DNA of 43,834 nucleotides. Source: Terriglobia bacterium (GTDB taxonomy: Bacteria; Acidobacteriota; Terriglobia; Terriglobales; Acidobacteriaceae). Shown here one piece after another: positions 39,609-43,834 of the stretch. Numbering within the stretch: position 1 is the stretch's first letter; every line of letters starts with the position of its first letter. The stretch covers positions 1 through 43,834 of the forward strand of contig JAIQFH010000056.1 in assembly GCA_020073385.1 (NCBI GenBank), written 5' to 3'. The position numbers and the translations under genes were made by a program. The notes below the pieces were generated by a model, which did not search any database, was not told where the DNA came from, and saw nothing but the letters and a program-made list of their open reading frames with translations.

Positions 39609-41054
39609 ATGAAACCCACGTTGCTTGTATTCGTGATTGCAGGGAGTATCCTCCTCGGCCTGGCAGCCCAGTCGCCCACCCAACCGCCGGAAGCAGTTAC
39701 CGGATTCGACGACCAGAGCAACGGATTTTCCGATCCTGCCCGGCGCATCGCTGACCAGAAGTTTTTCGAGGAGGTCGAGCACATCGCGCCGGATGGACTC
39801 GGCCCCCTGTACAACGCCCAGTCTTGCCGGGAGTGTCATCAGACACCTGTCACCGGAGCCGCCAGCCAGATCACCGAGTTGCGCGTCGGACATCTCGATG
39901 CCCACAAGCAGTTCCAGACTCCGGAGATCCCGATCAATCATGGAGCGGAGATTATCAAGGATCGGAATCTGGTGAACGACCGCGCCATCTGCCCTGAGAT
40001 TCAACAGCGCGTGCCGGAGACCGAGGCTGTGCGCACCACCCGCCTGACCACTAACACGCTCGGCGACGGATATGTGGAAGCCATCTCCGACGAGACCTTG
40101 CTCAAGATTCGCAAGGATCAGTGCAAGGCGTCCCGCGGAAAGATCTGCGGGCAAGCGGTCAAGGTGCTCGTACCCGAAAGTGAAGGAGCCGATCGCATCG
40201 GCCGCTTTGGATGGAAGGACCAGCACGCCAGTTTGCTCGCATTTGCCGCTGACGCTTACCTGAACGAGATGGGGATCACGAGCCGGCTGCAGCCCACTGA
40301 GGTGACCACGGCCTGCAATCCGCCAGTGACGACCACTATCCCGAACAGCGATCCTACGAAGATTACCGAACCCAACAGCCTGCCGGATCCCAACGACAAC
40401 AATCTGGAAGACATCGACCACTTCGCCAGTTTCATGCGCTCACTGAAGGCGCCGGCCCGAGACCAGGCGGCGACGACTCCGGAGGTGATGCAGGGGGCGC
40501 AACTGTTCACGAAAATCGGCTGCGCCAGTTGTCACGTGGAGACCATTATTACGGGCAAGAGTCCAGCGGCTCCGGGTGGGCCGGGATTGCACCCCGAAGA
40601 GCTCGAGAACCGGACGATTCACCCTTACAGCGACTTCCTGCTGCACAACGTGGGAACGGGAGACGGAATCCCAGTTGCCCTGATTGAGCACTTCGGCCGC
40701 GAGCGAGTCGAGAGGCGGATGCGGAAGCAGGAGGCGTCGCGGGCAGGGGAGGCACAGCAGCATCCCAAAGGAAAACCCGAGGACGAATGCAGCGAGAGCT
40801 ACCAGACGGCGGTGCTCGAGGGAGAGAAGCACCCCGATCTGTTGCGGGATGTGCTTTGCGCGCGCAACAAGATCAGAACCGCACCGTTGTGGGGCCTTCG
40901 AGTACGGTCTCGACTGATGCACGATGGGGCATCGGTCGAATTGGGTGATGCCATCCTCCGTCACCGGGGTGAGGCGGAGGAAGTGACAAAGCACTTCTCC
41001 AAATTGAAGCCTGCGGAGAAGAAGGCGGTGCTGGCATTTCTGCAGTCGCTTTGA
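39609..41054 (+). CDS. Dihaem c-type oxidoreductase (DUF1111 family)
   Basis: A 481-residue protein with a signal peptide (LLVFVIAGSILLGLAA) and two haem c motifs: CRECH at residues 73-77 and CASCH near 304-308. Between them is the DUF1111 signature DRIGRFGWKDQHASLLAFAA followed by DAYLNEMGIT. The late motif APLWGLRVRSRLMHDGASVE is also typical. The family resembles MauG-like peroxidases and is often described as a thiol oxidoreductase; its substrate is not settled. It is a client for the Ccm machinery at 21738-24785. It is predicted to be periplasmic. Confidence 0.9.
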   Translation: MKPTLLVFVIAGSILLGLAAQSPTQPPEAVTGFDDQSNGFSDPARRIADQKFFEEVEHIAPDGLGPLYNAQSCRECHQTPVTGAASQITELRVGHLDAHKQFQTPEIPINHGAEIIKDRNLVNDRAICPEIQQRVPETEAVRTTRLTTNTLGDGYVEAISDETLLKIRKDQCKASRGKICGQAVKVLVPESEGADRIGRFGWKDQHASLLAFAADAYLNEMGITSRLQPTEVTTACNPPVTTTIPNSDPTKITEPNSLPDPNDNNLEDIDHFASFMRSLKAPARDQAATTPEVMQGAQLFTKIGCASCHVETIITGKSPAAPGGPGLHPEELENRTIHPYSDFLLHNVGTGDGIPVALIEHFGRERVERRMRKQEASRAGEAQQHPKGKPEDECSESYQTAVLEGEKHPDLLRDVLCARNKIRTAPLWGLRVRSRLMHDGASVELGDAILRHRGEAEEVTKHFSKLKPAEKKAVLAFLQSL

Positions 41055-41442
41055 GGCATCTGGTCGACGTGGCGCCGGTGCGTCTTTCGCCCCTTCGGGG
41101 CTGAGCTTAGACAGCGGTGTCGTCCCGACGGGACTTTTGCATTGTACGCACACTCTCCCGGCACTTCCGTGCCGGGCTTTCGCATGCCGCCGCCTCGCGG
41201 CTGGGATCCAATTTGATCACGCCTGGCGCTCTCGTCTGAAGGCCGTGCTCCGATCTTGCCTTAGCCCCCATTTCTCGAGGAGATAGGCCCGCGATCCTTG
41301 AGGGCAGTTTCGCCCATGGCCTGCGCGGCTGTGGATTGTTCGAGGACTGGTATGCGGTACTTCCGGAACATGCCTTGGATTGGAAAATGTGTTCAACTCG
41401 GGTCTTGCCCGTTAGAATCCTGCGGTATCTTCGGTCTTGACG
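41055..41442. other. Intergenic region before the GH3 gene
   Basis: About 390 bases. The first 150 carry short inverted repeats of the GGGACG and GCACGGAAGTGCC type seen in other spacers. The GH3 promoter should lie in the second half but is not clear by eye. No gene is supported. Confidence 0.5.
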
Positions 41443-43332
41443 ATGCTTCGCCACATCGCGTTGCTTCTCCCGGTGTTCGCGCTTTTGGGGTCGGCTGCTG
41501 AACCACGGGCACAATTTAAAGAGGCCGCTCCCCTTCGCACTGAACGCGTTGATGATGATGGCTGGGCAGAGAAAACTCTGAAGAGCCTTTCCCTGGAAGA
41601 GAAGGTCGGACAGCTCTTCATGGTGCGGTTGCGGGTGGAATACTTCAACGGGCGGAGTCCCAGCTACTTCGAACTCCGCAATAACATTCGCAGATATCAC
41701 GTCGGATCGCTGGCCATGTCGGCGCCGCCGCAGGGCCGGGCGCGCGATATCCGCCGACGCTATGAGGTCGTTGCGCTGCTCAACCAGGTGCAGGAGGAGG
41801 CGAAGGTTCCTCTGCTGGTCGCTGGGGATTTTGAGCGGGGTGTGTTGCCAGCGCATCTTTTTGGAACGACGGTGTTTCCGCACGCGATGGCTTTTGGGGC
41901 TGCCGGGAACCTGGCCTATGCCGAGGAGTTCGGCCGCATCACCGCGCTGGAAAGCCGGGCTCTGGGCGTGCACTGGAACCTGTTTCCCGTGGCCGACGTA
42001 AATTCCAACCCTGCCAACCCAATCATCGGGACACGGGCGTTCGGGGCGAATCCGGGGCAGGTGGGCGATCTGGTGGCGGCCTATATCCGGGGCGCGCGGG
42101 CGAACGGAATGCTGACCACGGCAAAGCATTTTCCGGGCCACGGGAATACGGCAACCGACTCGCACGTGGGAGTGCCGATCGTCACCGACGATCTGGCGCA
42201 TCTTCGGGCGGTCGATCTGCCTCCGTTTGAAAAGGCAATCGGGGCGGGAGTCGATGCGGTCATGACCGGGCACGTCCGAGTGCTTGCGCTGGACCCGGAC
42301 CGCAACCGCGTGGCTACGACCTCGCCGGCAATCGTCACAGGTTTATTGAAGAAGCAGCTCGGCTTCAAGGGAATCGTGGTGACCGATGCGTTGGATATGG
42401 CCGGCCTGGTTGGTCTGTATGCCAAGAATCCCGGACGCGTGGCCGTGGATGCCTTCAAGGCGGGAAACGATGTGCTCACGATGCCCTACAGTCTGGATAC
42501 ATGCTACCGGGCGATGTTGCGCGCTGTCCGCAGTGGGGAGATTTCGCAGGAACGGCTTGACGCATCCGTTCTCAAGATCCTGCAGGCGAAAGCTTCGCTA
42601 GGTCTCGACAAAAATCGAGTCGTGGATGTGGCAGCGATCCCCCGGCTGGTGGGGAATCCGGAGAGTATTGCGGCCGGGCAACGTATCTCGGATGCGTCCA
42701 TCACTCTGGTGCGTGACAACGGCAAGGTGTTTCCTCTGGGAGACGCGCAAGCCGACAAGAGATTGCAGGTTGTATCTCAGCGAGCCAAAGTTCAGCCCCG
42801 CCTGCTCGTGATCATTCTTTGCGACAATGTGCGCGCGGAGGACGGTCGGGTTCTGGAGCGCCAGATCCGGAAGAGAGCGCCGGATGCGAGAGTCGTCTAC
42901 GTAGATCCTGGCGTCGCCGCGGACAGATCGGATGACGTATTGAAGGCGGCAGATTGGGCGCAGAGGGTTGTGGTCGCTGTGTATGTGGTTCCGTCTGCGG
43001 CGCGGACCAGGACTGTAGCTCGCGGCCAGAAGAATTCCGCGTCTTTGCCGGATGCAACCGCGAACTTATTGTCCAGGATTCTTGCCCGCGCGGCCGAGAA
43101 GACCGTGGTGCTGGCGATGGGAACTCCGTACCTGACGGACGACTTCCCTGCGATCCAGAACTACATTTGCACATTCTCCAATGCGACCGTCTCGGAGATC
43201 AGTGCGGCTAGAGCGCTATTCGGGGAGATTCCGATCCCAGGACATATGCCGGTCAACCTTTCCAACGCCTCCGGCCCGGGAGCGAAAATTGACCACCCGG
43301 CAGGAGTCGCAAACGTGGGATCGCCCAACTAA
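41443..43332 (+). CDS. GH3 glycoside hydrolase with NagZ-type motif
   Basis: A 629-residue protein with a signal peptide (MLRHIALLLPVFALLGSAA). The (beta/alpha)8 GH3 domain covers about residues 40-380: EEKVGQLFMV, a long middle and the hallmark loop KHFPGHGNTATDSHVGVP near 228-245. This loop supplies the His/Asp acid-base pair of beta-N-acetylhexosaminidases such as NagZ. The nucleophile Asp315 lies in VVTDALDMAGL. The C-terminal 240 residues form the extra alpha/beta domain of longer GH3 enzymes. It probably removes N-acetylglucosamine from peptidoglycan fragments or other glycans, outside the cytoplasm. The upstream TTG at 41437 is a less likely start. Confidence 0.9.
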   Translation: MLRHIALLLPVFALLGSAAEPRAQFKEAAPLRTERVDDDGWAEKTLKSLSLEEKVGQLFMVRLRVEYFNGRSPSYFELRNNIRRYHVGSLAMSAPPQGRARDIRRRYEVVALLNQVQEEAKVPLLVAGDFERGVLPAHLFGTTVFPHAMAFGAAGNLAYAEEFGRITALESRALGVHWNLFPVADVNSNPANPIIGTRAFGANPGQVGDLVAAYIRGARANGMLTTAKHFPGHGNTATDSHVGVPIVTDDLAHLRAVDLPPFEKAIGAGVDAVMTGHVRVLALDPDRNRVATTSPAIVTGLLKKQLGFKGIVVTDALDMAGLVGLYAKNPGRVAVDAFKAGNDVLTMPYSLDTCYRAMLRAVRSGEISQERLDASVLKILQAKASLGLDKNRVVDVAAIPRLVGNPESIAAGQRISDASITLVRDNGKVFPLGDAQADKRLQVVSQRAKVQPRLLVIILCDNVRAEDGRVLERQIRKRAPDARVVYVDPGVAADRSDDVLKAADWAQRVVVAVYVVPSAARTRTVARGQKNSASLPDATANLLSRILARAAEKTVVLAMGTPYLTDDFPAIQNYICTFSNATVSEISAARALFGEIPIPGHMPVNLSNASGPGAKIDHPAGVANVGSPN

Positions 43333-43445
43333 ACCCCATCTCATCAATGTCCCTAGTCCCCGAAGGCGAGATTCTGCCGTCTCGCTTCGGTGATTCAGCT
43401 TCCGGATTGCCCGTGATACGGGAGTATCTTGGATTCGAATGGTGA

Positions 43446-43834
43446 TTAGGGGACTTCTGCGAGCGAGTTTCTGGACCTAAGAATATCTCCCATTAGGTCC
43501 TGTGTCGTGTTTCGCTTCAAATGTGGATACCTCGCTCCCTGGTGATCGTCGACATTCCGCCGGAGTGTCAGCGACCCATTTTGCACGGAGAGATCTAAGG
43601 GTGCCATCGAAGTGCTATCAATGACTATCGCATCTCGCAAGACTTGCGGAGACCAGGGGCGCTGGTTTACCGTCAGCACCTTCATATCTGGCCCCAGTCC
43701 GGCATTCCACGCTGCGGAGTCGCGCACAACATCGATAATCGTGCCATCCTCTTGCAGGAGCAATCCAAGGGAGAACCGCTCTTCGACCGTGTGATGAATC
43801 TCGTCTCTCGCCGCCTGAACTGAGCCAGGGATGC
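43446..43834 (-). CDS. M61-family peptidase, C-terminal PDZ region (cut by window edge)
   Basis: An open frame of 129 codons enters from the right edge and ends at 43446. It carries a PDZ domain (LLLQEDGTIIDVVRDSAAWN, AGLGPDMKVLTVNQRPWSPQ) and the closing pattern YPHLKRNTTQDLMGDILRSR. This C-terminus is characteristic of M61 glycyl aminopeptidase-like proteins, whose zinc-binding HExxH domain would lie outside the window. The region from the edge to the PDZ (ARDEIHHTVEERFSLGL) agrees with the linker seen in that family. The usual Tyr-His-Gly-Gly before YPHL is replaced by DDHQGA, a small divergence. Confidence 0.8.
   Translation of the reverse strand, partial: IPGSVQAARDEIHHTVEERFSLGLLLQEDGTIIDVVRDSAAWNAGLGPDMKVLTVNQRPWSPQVLRDAIVIDSTSMAPLDLSVQNGSLTLRRNVDDHQGARYPHLKRNTTQDLMGDILRSRNSLAEVP

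Noticed and set aside
1..43834. CRISPR arrays and cas genes.
   Set aside because: I found no regularly spaced short repeats with unique spacers. The clustered repeats present are palindromic intergenic elements or the pairs inside the replication gene.

Overview
The window looks like a chromosome segment of an acidobacterium of the Terriglobia/Koribacter type. This is inferred from GC-rich codon use, a DUF2934 protein, a CcmH with a Cys-rich motif, secreted PQQ/haem dehydrogenases, GH78 and GH3 glycosidases, a CGNR regulator and several families of short palindromic intergenic repeats. No 16S gene or other taxonomic marker is present, so the placement is an inference.

Layout. 1-243: left end of an IS5-type element cut by the window edge. 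459-3749 (minus): calcineurin-like phosphoesterase translationally coupled to a nucleotidyltransferase-fold protein, then a secreted PQQ sugar dehydrogenase with an N-terminal cytochrome c. 4049-9812 (minus): a complete tripartite RND efflux operon (adaptor, pump, TolC), each gene overlapping the next. 9992-10872: a small membrane-anchored protein and an Ig-like lipoprotein.

10905-20850: an integrated mobile island of about 9.9 kb bounded by a perfect 44-bp direct repeat. The repeat is the 3' part (anticodon loop to CCA) of an intact tRNA-Glu(CTC) at 20807-20881. In order it carries an excisionase-like HTH protein, a replication-initiator-like protein whose gene contains a dense cluster of direct repeats (possible origin), a small unknown, a P27-type small terminase, an HK97-type major capsid protein, a ribbon-helix-helix protein, a two-gene PARIS-like anti-phage module (AriA ABC ATPase and AriB DUF4435/TOPRIM effector), a free-standing M41 (FtsH-type) zinc protease domain and a tyrosine integrase. 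No portal, large terminase, prohead protease or tail genes are visible. It therefore resembles a phage satellite (PICI-like) that brings its own small terminase and capsid protein and carries a defence system, rather than a prophage. I consider this the most interesting object in the window.

20882-29193 (plus): DUF2934 protein, CcmF, CcmH and a CcmI-like small protein, with a membrane-anchored carboxypeptidase-regulatory-like protein whose start is disrupted by repeats, then a GH78 alpha-L-rhamnosidase-like enzyme. The Ccm genes fit the c-type cytochromes at both ends of the window (PQQ dehydrogenase with CxxCH at 2088-3749; DUF1111 dihaem protein at 39609-41054). 29461-35886: small 4-TM protein, secreted endonuclease/exonuclease/phosphatase, CGNR regulator divergent from an EamA exporter across a perfect inverted repeat, and an orphan HyuA-type hydantoinase/oxoprolinase subunit. 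36142-43834: two NTF2-like proteins, a secreted alpha/beta hydrolase, a small coiled protein, an IPT/TIG lipoprotein, the dihaem oxidoreductase, a GH3 enzyme with the NagZ-type motif, and the C-terminal end of an M61 peptidase cut by the window edge.

All assignments come from reading motifs by eye. No database search was possible.
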